Assembly (NCBI GenBank): GCA_016802295.1
Contig: JAESIW010000020.1
Location: forward strand, 4,550,971 to 4,614,970
From: Brachionus rotundiformis
Taxonomy: Eukaryota; Rotifera; Eurotatoria; Ploima; Brachionidae
Direction: 5' to 3'
DNA: 64,000 nt
Shown in pieces: positions 32,609-43,261 of this stretch. A program made the translations under genes and the position numbers. Each line of letters opens with the position of its first letter. Within the stretch, counting starts at the first letter, position 1. The notes beneath the pieces were generated by a model. It was not told where the DNA came from. It searched no databases and saw only the letters and a list, made by a program, of their open reading frames with translations.

Positions 32609-35404
32609 ATTTATGTTATTTTATGGTGAATACAATCTATTAATTATTCAAAAAGGTAAGTTTAATTTAAAAATTTCTAATAGAAAAATAATTTAAGACG
32701 AAACACATTAAGAAAAGTAAATTTCTCTCAAGTAATACTTTTATAAATAAAATTGTTCAATTAAATTTTCATTTATTTTAGGCTTTCAATTAAAGAAAAT
32801 TATCTGAATTAAAATAGATAATTTTAAGTAAAATCTTAATAATGGAATTAAAAAATAATAGAAAATATCAAATTATCGATTAGATATTTTGATTTTATTT
32901 TCTTGTTTAAGAATCTAATTAAAAGAAAATCCCATTTCAAATGACATTGAAGAATGGTTTTTTTTTCCGCTTCCAAATATTATCTATTAAAAATATTTCA
33001 TTCGAAATAATGACATTAATGCTAAAGAATCAAATTTAATAGCTAAATCTTTTCAAGAGGTTTATCTCATTTATTTTTAAAGTCCGATGAGAAATTAGAT
33101 TCATGATTAATTTAGAAAATATGTCTCTGAAAGCTGTTTTGAGAAATGAAACATAAAAAATTAATGTATAATTTAGAAATTTAACTAGTTAGAGTAAATT
33201 TATTGATTATTTAGAGAATGAATTAATTTGAATCTATCATGAAAATGAACTAAAAACTGTTAAAATGATTTAAATGATCTAATTGAGAAGAAAACTCCTT
33301 AAATAAAATTTAAAACATAATTGACGATAAAGAAATTTTTTTATCTGATTGTAGAAAATTTGATATTTTTAGACTAAGAAACAAATAATTCCTTTTTTTG
33401 AAGGTCTGTCACGAAATTAATATTACATATAATGATTTTTGAATTATTTTAAATTTTAATTAATGAACTAATTGAGCATTCTTAGTTGTAGACAAAAACG
33501 TAGATAGACTTTTTCCTGCTATATTCTTCAAAATACAAAAACACTCAAAAAATTACGCCTTTTGTTTAAAAATCGTTTAAGTTCAAATTATTAATTTAAT
33601 TGTAAATAATTAAATGATATGTTTTCCTTTAATCTTTATATGCTTTTGAATAAAAACTAAAAAATCTTATGTCAATTTATCAACTTGATTTGAATTAAAA
33701 TTTATTTTCGAATGGAAAATTTTCGATTTAATTTTCCCTAATTTTTGAAAAGAAGGGCTTTGTCTCTCGTCAGATATTGCCTGATTACCTACATGATTGG
33801 GCAACATGATTATTTTGATTGACTTATAATTAATGATCTAGCTCAATGATTGTTTTTTAAATTTAATTAACTCTTTTATCATAATATTAAATTTAACATT
33901 ATTAATTAATTAAGAATTAGATTGATTTATTTATCCTATCGCTATTTTAATTAAGGATATGTTTGACTAAAAGTAAAACTAAGCATTCAAGTAAGTTAAA
34001 CATTCTGGTTTCTTCTACTTTTGTTTTCCGGACAAAATTATCATTAAATAAAAATATCATACCTTTTTATAAAACCTATCGTAAATACTATAAGTTAAAA
34101 TATACTTTATAATTAATTAAACAAAAAGGCTCAATAGAATTTTCACCAATGTAAATAAAAGTAAAATATTAAACAAATATAAATTTGTTAATCAAAATTG
34201 GTTTTGAATAGATTTAAAAAAATTTTAATGTAACTTGGATTATAAAATAAAATATCAAAATTCAAAATTAAAATCTTATTTTTGTATATAATTTTCAAAA
34301 TAAGAAAAAATATTAAAAATGGTTAATATAAATGTATAAAAATGTTTTAATTAATTTAGCTAGGTAAGAATATTCATAAATGTCATTTAAACTTGCTGCT
34401 AAAAAAATTTGTTTTATTTTTTAAATTAATTTTATTATATTAAGTAAAAACACGTGTTTAAAAGCTTATTTTTAACTATGATAGCTTACAAAAGTCGCAT
34501 TTCCTTATAAATCTTATTCAACCAAGCATAATTTTATTAAATACTTAAATTAATTTTAACCAAAACGTTATATAAAATATTTAGTATTCAAACTTTAATT
34601 AAAAATATTATTTAGCAGCTGATTTTCGAAAATATGAAAGATATATCCATATTAAAAATAATCTTTTAATTTAAAAGATTTAGTGAATAACAACTATTTT
34701 TTTTCATAAGACTTCTTCAATATTATCTTAAATCTGCTTTATTTTAGAATTTGATCCATTAATTTTTTCGAATTGAATGTATTTTCTGTCAAAAAATCAG
34801 TTTTACCAGATTTTTATATGATATTATTACTATCATATCATATTTAAAAAATATGAATTTTTTTAAAACAGTAAAATTTACAAAACAAAAAGGATTCACT
34901 CATATTTAAAAGCTATTCAAAGAATGGAATAATCTATAATGGATCTAATATCATTTGAGCATCGCTATTAAAACTTAGTCTTATTATATAGATTCATTAT
35001 ATTTATTTAAGAGGAATGTTTGTATGTTTCAAATCTCTTTCATTCTTTCATTGATAATTTAATGCTTTATAAAATAATCTCAACTTTTAGAGCATTTAAA
35101 GAACACAAAAATTTCAACGATATAAAGCTGATTATACATATTTAATTAGTAGAAAAATTAAATTGATTTCTATCGAGAAAACCATTGAATTTTAAGTGTA
35201 AATTAGGTAAAAAGGTTCAGTATTTTGAATCGAAAGAATTTTTGACTTTAAATAGTTAACTGAAAAAACAATTTTAAATTTTAATAAATATTTATTAAAA
35301 TTTTATCATATATATGCGTTATTTCAATTATGTTTGTACCTATTTAAAATCTATTAAACGTATTAAATTAATATTTTTTTTTTGATTAGTAAGAAACAAA
35401 AACA
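32609..35404. other. Long intergenic gap, AT-rich
   Basis: About 2.8 kb upstream of the 7TM gene and left of the tRNA pair. I found no protein frame, RNA gene or repeat that can be supported. Confidence 0.45.
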
Positions 35405-35476
35405 AGGGGGCATCCGGGATTGAACCGGAGACCTCTCGATCTGCAGTCGAATGCTCTACCACTGAGCTATACCCCC
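35405..35476 (-). tRNA. tRNA-Cys (anticodon GCA), copy A
   Basis: 72 nt without intron. Acceptor GGGGGTA/TGCCCCC, D arm GCTC...GAGC, anticodon loop ACTGCAGA with GCA, T arm TCCGG-TTCAATC-CCGGA, discriminator T. Followed by a T5 run on the minus strand. Identical to the copy at 35587. Confidence 0.96.
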
Positions 35477-35586
35477 ATACACCTTACGACGAAAAGAAAT
35501 TGACAATTAATTTTTCAAATCGATTATAGATTAAGAAAAAAATTTGAGGATAAATAAGACAAAAAAAATTAGGGCTATTCACCGAA

Positions 35587-35658
35587 GGGGGTATAGCTCA
35601 GTGGTAGAGCATTCGACTGCAGATCGAGAGGTCTCCGGTTCAATCCCGGATGCCCCCT
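35587..35658 (+). tRNA. tRNA-Cys (anticodon GCA), copy B
   Basis: Base-for-base identical to the opposite-strand copy at 35405-35476 and transcribed away from it. Followed within a few bases by TTTTT, a Pol III terminator. Confidence 0.96.
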
Positions 35659-35866
35659 TGTTTTTGCTTTTTATTTCACTAATAGGAATAATTTAACTAT
35701 TAATCAAAAATAAAAAAGTAATTCTAAAAATTTTGATCCAAACAAAAAACAACCATAAATTTGCTTTCTAATTTTTAATTTGATAATTAAATCTAAATTA
35801 GAATGTATAAATACACGCTTTTAAATTAAAAATTTAAAAAATTAACAAGCAAAATTGAAAACAAAC

Positions 35867-36118
35867 ATGTCGACACAATCAACTTCTGGCACTAGTGCTA
35901 ATCAGCCTCCGAGTCAAAAAACTGAACTCGGTCTTTTGGAAGAAGACGATGAATTTGAGGAATTTGAAGCAGAAGATTGGAATGAATCAGCCAAAGAAAC
36001 TGAAGAAGCAGAAACCAATTTGTGGGAAGATAACTGGGATGATGACAACATAGAGGATGATTTTACCATTCAGTTAAGAAATGAATTGGAAAAACGTGGT
36101 CAAAAACTCGAAATGTAA
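35867..36118 (+). CDS. SEM1: 26S proteasome complex subunit SEM1/DSS1, 83 aa
   Basis: Single exon. ATG 35867 (ACAAACATG) is chosen because an upstream in-frame TTG is not a plausible start. The protein has the hallmark acidic and tryptophan pattern of DSS1: LGLLEEDDEFEEFEAEDW, then LWEDNWDDDNIEDDF and a C-terminal helix QLRNELEKRGQKLEM. The N-terminal 20 residues (Ser/Thr/Gln) are lineage-specific. SEM1 is an intrinsically disordered subunit of the proteasome lid, and also binds BRCA2-type proteins and the TREX-2 mRNA export complex. A TATAAATA lies about 60 bases upstream of the ATG. Confidence 0.95.
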   Translation: MSTQSTSGTSANQPPSQKTELGLLEEDDEFEEFEAEDWNESAKETEEAETNLWEDNWDDDNIEDDFTIQLRNELEKRGQKLEM

Positions 36119-37185
36119 ATAAATAAAAAACACCCAATGAAAATGAGACAAGTTATTAACTAATTTATTTAAATCGATATAAATTTAATAAAGATATTGT
36201 TCAATAGAAATTATAATTAAAAACTAATTTATTTATTTCAATTATAATTTTTGGTTAAAATTTTTATAAATCGTGTGAAAAGCTTGACAAATCAGAGGGT
36301 ATCATAATCAAATTTAAATCATGAATCAATTACAAATTACAAATATTTTTAAAATTCTAGATAACTTTAGAAAAAGTTTCCTACTCGGAGTAAAATACAA
36401 TCATCCAAAACTAATTAACGAGCATTCTTTTATCTTAAAATCCAGGAATTAAAAAACATTGATTAAAAAATTATTCAAAAAAATTCTAAACCTTTTTAGT
36501 TTTTAATTTCAATTTCTATTTAAATTACCCTAGAGAGCTTTTAATCTTAGTTTATCCTTGATCAATATCTCAATCTTCTATTTGAATCATTTAAAATTAA
36601 TTTTATAATGTAATTTTCCTTTTTAGTTTTTTTTTAATATTTCTTGACAACACAGCTATAATTTATTACTTTGATTTTTATAATTTTTAAATCGAAGCAC
36701 TAATTAATATTAATAATATAATTTTTGATTAGTTGTTTTATTTCTTTATCTTTTTTGTCAAACCAAATGTGGTATAACAAAAGTTAAATAAAGATATTTA
36801 AATATCCTCATAATTTAATAATTAGTAGGTATTAAATAATTTTTCAAGAATTTGGAAACGAAACTTTTATTTACATGTTTAAAATTTTTCAATAGTTGTT
36901 TTAGACATACATGAATAAACTCGATGACTTATCAAATCATTTATTTCCTTCTCATTTTTACTGTTGATAATTATTAAATTTAAGCGATTTTTAATCAATC
37001 TGAAATATGTTTATATTAATTGAGATTTTCAAGATTATTTAGTTGATTGATTAATATAATTTTTTTTAAAAGTAATTTTATTAATTGAAAAACTATTTAA
37101 CAAAATTTCAAATCATTCAAAAATAATTCTTTGATGTTTATAAAAAAATGTTTTTTAAAATTGTCTTTAAATAATCAATAAAAAA
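36119..37185. other. Convergent intergenic region, AT-rich
   Basis: Between the 3' ends of SEM1 and the DUF4419 gene. No supported feature. Confidence 0.45.
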
Positions 37186-38350
37186 CTAAAGATTTTGAAG
37201 CACAGCATAACCAAAAACTGGTTGCAAACTTTTATTTTCAAAATATCTGACACCAATCATTCCTCCAGTAAACGACATTGAATACTCAGTTGAGTAATAT
37301 TCCCAAATAAATGATGCATTGCTAAGAGTCAAAGGAAAATCTGATGTCACCAATCCACCAAGCATGTCCGTATCATAAGTCGAAGACCAATCTTTTTCCC
37401 AAACAAAATAATTTTTTGTGTTTCTCTTTAAATAGGGAAAAAAAGACAAAATCCATCCAGAAATAAATGGACCACCTGAACCTCCATTCACTTAAAATAA
37501 AAATTAGTCGAAATTAACAATTCTAAAGCTAAAATTGACTTTAACTCTTATAAATTTGGTTCCAAAATTTTTCATCAATTTTGTCTTCAAAAGCATCAAT
37601 AAATTTTTGGATCAATTTGTCCAATTGATTGTACCAAACAGATAGACTTGGTATTGTAGAATTTAAATTTGAAATTTTTGATTTTATCAATTTCCAATCG
37701 TTTATGTCACCGGATATCTTAATTTGTGGTATACCACACAAAGTGGTAAGTTTGTAATTAAAGTATTTTTGAAAAGTGGCAAGAAACACAATTTTTGAAC
37801 ATGTAGAGGTTATTGGATTCGTAGTGCTAAAGTTGGCAGTGAGCAAATTTTTAGCAGAAGGCTTCAAGTTGTAATTTACATTTTCTACAAACTCATCAAT
37901 CAATCCATTCCATTCATTATCAGTTGAATTGAAGACAAAAAAGTCTCTTCTTATATTAATAGTTTTTTTGTCTTCATGTTCGACAAAATTTTTCCTCAAC
38001 TCTTCTGAATTAATATCAATGTGAATTGATGTTCCACTCAAAACCAAGTACCAAATAATATCAGGTGTTAGTATTAGGTTCAAATGATTTGCGTATGCTA
38101 GATGTACAGCATTTACAAATGGATGTAGTTTGCTAGATATTATTTTTGTCTGGTTATCGAATTCAGTCTTGGTAATATGTACTTTAGAATGATGAATGTC
38201 CAATATAGAGCTTAAAATCTGGGTAAAACTTGAATTCGTTCTATCCTCTTCTGGTAGATCACCCAAAGGTATATTGGATTTAATGTAAACCGAATAGGCT
38301 AGGTTAAACAAAAAGAACACGCTCAAAATATTTGCCATCATATGAAGCAT
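37186..38350 (-). CDS. Secreted DUF4419-domain protein, 369 aa
   Basis: Two exons, 38350-37546 and 37490-37186, joined in phase 1 across a 55-bp intron. I chose ATG 38350 because it gives a signal peptide (MLHMMANILSVFFLFNLAYS); a longer upstream frame would put basic residues ahead of it. The body has the DUF4419 pattern: AYANHLNLILTPDIIWYLVL, FSTTNPITSTCSKIVFLATF, YKLTTLCGIPQIKISGDINDW and, in exon 2, GGSGGPFISGWI and a late aromatic region. The biochemical function of DUF4419 is unknown. The family is widespread in fungi, amoebae and some animals. The secretion signal is unusual enough to note. Confidence 0.8.
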
Positions 38351-39564
38351 TTTTGAAAATATTTTTTTCTTTCTTAACTTAAAACTTAGAGTTAAATTTT
38401 TTAGTACAATTATTTTAAAAATTTTGATCATGTGATATGACAGGTCAATTGATGTCAAGGAAATATTTTAGTTTCATTGGTATTTTGAGTAAAAATAGTG
38501 ACGATGTTAATGACTTTATTTTGGAAAATTTTAGTTTAATGAATTTTAATTAATTAGTTTTATGGAAAAATAAATAAAAAAATTTGCTTTTCATGCTTTT
38601 AATAATAATAAAAATAATAAAGCTTCAGCAAGCATGCTTGCGGAGATGTCTTTCAAGGAAGAAATCTATGGTAGCTAAATGCGCATAAATCCAGGAATTT
38701 TCATGGCCTAAAGCTTTCCGCCTTTAACTTTTATAGTTCATTTTGAATGTCACCTTAACTTTTGAAGGTGAATTCAATGCACGCGGCTTAAAGGAATCAT
38801 ATAGCAAAGAGTTATTCATGTATATTTTTTAAATTGTCTTTCCTGATTAGAATCGATTTCTGATGTTTTTAATGAAATCCATAATTTTTTATTTTAAAAT
38901 TTTCGTTTTCAAAATTTAAAACAAACCAAATTGGCACACTTTAATAGCTTTTAAATAATCCATTTATTATTCTTCAGTAAATTATTTAAATATCAATCTA
39001 AAAAAATCCAGTTAGTTTATTATTCAAAGTATTTTGACAGACTTATCTTATAAGCTGTTCTAGCTTTTTTGAAATTAAAGCTTTACCCCTCGAATTCCTC
39101 TCAATATTGAACGATATATTTTTGTTTTTCACTTTATTTTTCTCTATCTCAGGTCTCTTGACTATCTAATTTTTTTTTTTCTAATGAAATCTTTCTTTTC
39201 CTGAGTATCATCAAAATATAAATATTCATTCTATTTTTGAATGATTTTAAATTAGTAATAAATAAATATCTTTTGATTTAATATTATGATTTATTTGAAA
39301 TTAGATTTCCAGAAATAGAAAAGCAAACAAATTAATTTTATAAATTAGGCTTTTTTCTAAATTTTATTAAAATATTTATTATACAAATTATTACATGCTT
39401 TTACTCAAATAAACATTAACAAATTTATTTGATAAATAAGAAAAGAAAAAATTTGCTCATTCTGAAGTCATCACAGGTAAATCAGATCGATTAATCTTTT
39501 TCAAATTGGCCATTATTTCAATTGATTTTTTGTTCAAATCCTTTTGGAAAAAATGTCTTAACTT
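38351..39564. other. Intergenic gap with repeats
   Basis: Contains a block of higher GC at about 38620-38820, with a perfect 14-bp palindrome GCAAGCATGCTTGC near 38627 and partial similarity to 46295-46440. A dispersed repeat copy lies at 38832-39010. Confidence 0.5.
38832..39010. repeat. Dispersed repeat, copy 2
   Basis: Same ordered blocks as 7655-7800 (GTCTTTCCTGATTAGAATCG, GATGTTTTTAAT, CAAACCAAATTG, CACTTTAATA, AAAAAATCCAG) in the same orientation, slightly longer through insertions. Confidence 0.6.
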
Positions 39565-41810
39565 TTAAAATTTTAGCATTGTTAAATTTACTGTATTATT
39601 TGTAACTAATTTTTCTAAATTCAAACTATCTTTGTAATATGTATAAAATGCTCTCACTGATTCTGAAGATTTGGTTTCTTTTAGATAAAATTAAACTTTA
39701 TAAAAAACTGCTTCTAAGAATAAAAAATTTCTTACGGATCAATTGTGAAATTACTTCAAAATCATCACCAAATTTATTAAAGCCTTGAAGCACAAAGCTA
39801 ATTTCTTTCTGGGTCCAAAAAGGACTAACGCTTGTATTATCGGTGTCAGATTCGAATAGAAGTTTCTTAAAAAATTTGTGAAAAATAATTTAATAAAAAG
39901 AAGACCCTCATCAAAAATCTTCGCTCAGCTAAAGTATCCAGTATGAATAATTTGAATGCTTAAAATGTAACTTATTTAATACTCGGAGAACCAGCCTCTC
40001 AAATTTTTATATCTTAATAATAAAAAAATTAATTCCAGAACTATGTAAACTTGGCTAAAAACATGCTTAGCCATTTTTGGTTTAACTGACCTTACATTTC
40101 TGGTTTAAGACGAGACGGTTCAGAGGCGGCAATTATTAAATAAACCGGTTCTTAAGTATAAAATAAAGTTACAATAAAAAAATTTTGTGCCAAAGTTTTC
40201 TGATTTAGATTATACCATTTCATCTTTTAAATGATAATAAATTAACAAAAATAAAATTAAAATTTTTCCTTTTATTCTTGGTAGAATTATTTGAAAAAAT
40301 ATATTTACATTAATATCAGCCTTTAGCACTTCACTTTCATGAGCAAATTTTTTTATCATAAGGTCTATTTCTTGCTTATTTTTTTGATGCTAAATATAAA
40401 TTTTATTTTCAGGAAAATAAATTCAATCAGCTAATATTTACTTCACGTCTTAAAATTGTATTTTTTCTTTGTAATTCTTCAAAAGTTGTATCTGGGCCAG
40501 CTTTTACCAAATCCATTAATTCATCGTAGTTAAGGTAAATTCCTTTGGGCGGTTTGCGCAATGATTTATGGAAATTCTTGGCCTCCTTCGAAATGGTGGT
40601 AGTGTTTGTAATGGATGATTCGTATCCAACAGTAGAATTGGAAATTGCCAAATAGCGATTTGTTTTTGTCGAAGAATTATTTTGTGTGTAATTTTGTCTA
40701 AGTGAGTTTCCACCATTTGACAAAGATTTGTTAATTACATGATCTGGACGCATTAGCCCAGTTTTTCTTAGATTATTTATTAAAACTTATTAATTTTCTA
40801 AAAGATTTTTTACTTAAAATATTCAAAGCAAGGTATGCAAAGTTGGCCTTTAGGTGTTGAATGAAATTGACTAGTTATTAAATCACAATTACTACAAATT
40901 TTAGCCGCACTATTCTTTTTTTTTAATTTAATTCAAATTTTTCATTTTATTTTTAATTTTGATAATCATTTTTTCCTTACTGTGAAAGCGTCATCAACTG
41001 ATTCATTGTCATCACTATTTTCATCCTCGTTATCATTTTGATCATCGTTGTTGGAATTTTTGGAGCTATTCTGTTGACTTTCTATTTGGCTAATGGCTTT
41101 TGATTTTTTCCAATTATAATAATAAGTTACCAATGCACCTTGAGTTTTGTTGGGAATCTAAATTGATTTTAAATAATGATTAAACATATATAATTTAAAA
41201 ATTATTACAAGCTGTCTAATTTTGGAAAAATTCTTTCCATTAAACGAATAAGCCTGCTCAAAGAGAACTTTCTGCTCTTGGGTCCATTCGCATTGTTTTG
41301 GACAATATCTTTTCATATTTTCGAGAGCATTGTTGATATCATGTTTGTACCAATATAAAAAAGACAACGCTTGTTCTGTGCTAAATGAGTGATTTTCCAT
41401 AGCTTCTCTTAGGAAATCATCTATTTGTTTGTCTTCTAAACTTTCTGCTGGCTTCCAAATAGCAAATTCCTTTAGCTCTATTTGGTCACGACTCTGCTTT
41501 TGCTTGCTCGCTGCAAAAAATGTCAAATAAAAAATAAATTCAAATAAATATGCTATTAAAAAAACTAGTTACGGTCATAATCAGATAGATTAACTTGAAA
41601 GTCATTTCCAACTTTAATACAAGCACCTTTAGAAGAATTCATTATTTGCCGTATAATATAAAAGGAGCTTTATAAATTTTTTGCATTACCCGAAGTATTT
41701 TCTGGTATTAAATCATATATGTTAGAAGAGTTAGAAGATGTTGATGATGGTACACTTTTGTTTCCATTAACAGAATTAGAATTCAAGTAAAAATTATGAT
41801 CAATCTTCAT
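39565..41810 (-). CDS. RCOR: REST corepressor (RCOR/CoREST): ELM2, SANT1, extra zinc finger, linker, SANT2; 467 aa
   Basis: Nine exons: 41810-41690, 41626-41573, 41510-41209, 41157-40981, 40914-40814, 40766-40442, 40389-40309, 39865-39736 and 39677-39565. All phases close (468 codons). CoREST bridges LSD1/KDM1A and HDAC1/2 on chromatin. ELM2 starts at IKVGNDFQVNLSDYD, SANT1 is CEWTQEQKVLFEQAYSFNGK followed by ALVTYYYNWKKSK, the LSD1-binding linker is recognisable as RKPPKGIYLNYDELMDLV plus a coiled coil, and SANT2 is FWTQKEISFVLQGFNKFGDD ending in YTYYKDSLN. Between an acidic stretch and the linker there is a CX2CX15CX2C finger (CSNC...CIPC) that vertebrate RCOR1 lacks. Intron 7 (443 bp) is the longest. 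Confidence 0.9.
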
Positions 41811-43261
41811 TTTTTGATTTAAAAAAATTTTTCAGCTGGTAAATGTAGAATTTATATCTAAAAGCAAAAAAAAATTCCCAAAATTTTAAATGCTATGTTT
41901 TTTCAACCTGAAATCGGTACCCAAATTAAACAATTTTTCAATTTAAGCCAATAGATATATAATAAATATTGGAAAACTTTAATTGAATATATGAAATTAT
42001 TTAAATTATCTCAAATAAATTAGAATTTCTTTTAATGAGAAATTTTTTAATCTCATACATTTAAATGAAAACTGAAACTTTCAATTTAGTCAAATTAGAG
42101 ATATTAAGAAATATTTTTGAGCTAATTTAATAGATTATATCATAGAAAAAAATAATTAAAAAAATAGAATTTGACTGAACTAAAATCATTATAATTTAAT
42201 TCTTTATGATTAATCAAAACTTTTAAGAACTTTCAACTAGTCATAAAAAGCTTTGGCAACATTTTAAAAGTCTTCGACCATTGAGAGTCAAAGCTATTTA
42301 AACTATACTGTGTTATTAATTTTATCTAAGTTTTTCCCAATAACTATGCTAAACGAATTTTTTTTAAATTAGAATTCAAAAAATTAATTTTTTTGGAAAT
42401 TATTAGGTATAATGTCCTAATTTCCATAATATTTGATCCTTTAGATAATGTTGTTTAATTTTTTTTTCAAAAAAACTCCCGTTATTTTGTATAATATATT
42501 AAGTCATACATAAATTTTACATAGTTAAAGAATATTTCGATTAATTTAATATAACTGATTTAACAAATGTATGTATGAATTATTAATAATTGAATTATTA
42601 ATTCTATTTGTAAAAAATTCTTTAACTTACATTTATGTGGAACTATTTTGTCAATTTTGAGAAGATATAAGAAAAAACAAAATAAAAAAATCTGTATTCG
42701 GAACTAGAAAAAAAATAATTTTATTTTCTTGTTTTACACATATACTTATTTTAGTTATTTTTCACAAATTATTCCAGAAATAATTTAACATTATTGTTAT
42801 AGAATGGCAAAAAATTTTAAAAATTTTTTGTGGTTTTTTAAAATTACGTGCCAAATGGTTATTCTTTATTTAAAAAAATTGAATATTTATTTTATTTCTA
42901 TATTTATGGAAAAATCTGATCAAAAATTAAAATTTTGATCATTTCAATGATAAATTTTTAAATAAGATTTGTATTTCAGAACCATATTTTTGTGCTTTAT
43001 TTTTTTTAAGAATTATTATTGATTCTGAGATAGAAACAAAATTTTTAATTTGAAATTTTTAGTTTTTTTAATACGGTATATAAGAAAAAAAAATTATTTT
43101 TTATTCAATTTATTAGAATTTAAATTGAAATGAATTCCCATGAAATTTTAAAGCAAAGATTTTCACAACAAGGCTAATGGTATTATTTTTTAGAATATTT
43201 TTTTAAGATTCCATTTATTAAAAGCTAAAAATTATAAAATTTACTAAGCAAAGTCAATCGA
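41811..43261. other. Intergenic gap upstream of RCOR and left of the LINE
   Basis: AT-rich with no supported frame. The 5' end of the retrotransposon is not recognisable here, so the insertion appears 5'-truncated near 43262. Confidence 0.45.

Larger units (their letters stand above)
35388..35681. repeat. Head-to-head inverted duplication carrying two tRNA-Cys genes
   Basis: The two 72-bp tRNA-Cys genes are identical and inverted around a 110-bp spacer. Homology continues into the 3' flanks, where CAAAAACAAG on the left mirrors CTTGTTTTTG on the right, and weakly for another 15 bases. The duplication therefore copied flanking DNA with the gene. The whole structure could form a cruciform. Confidence 0.85.

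Noticed and set aside
37186..38458. Longer start for the DUF4419 protein at 38458
   Set aside because: The extra basic residues would precede the signal peptide; ATG 38350 gives a normal secretory N-terminus.
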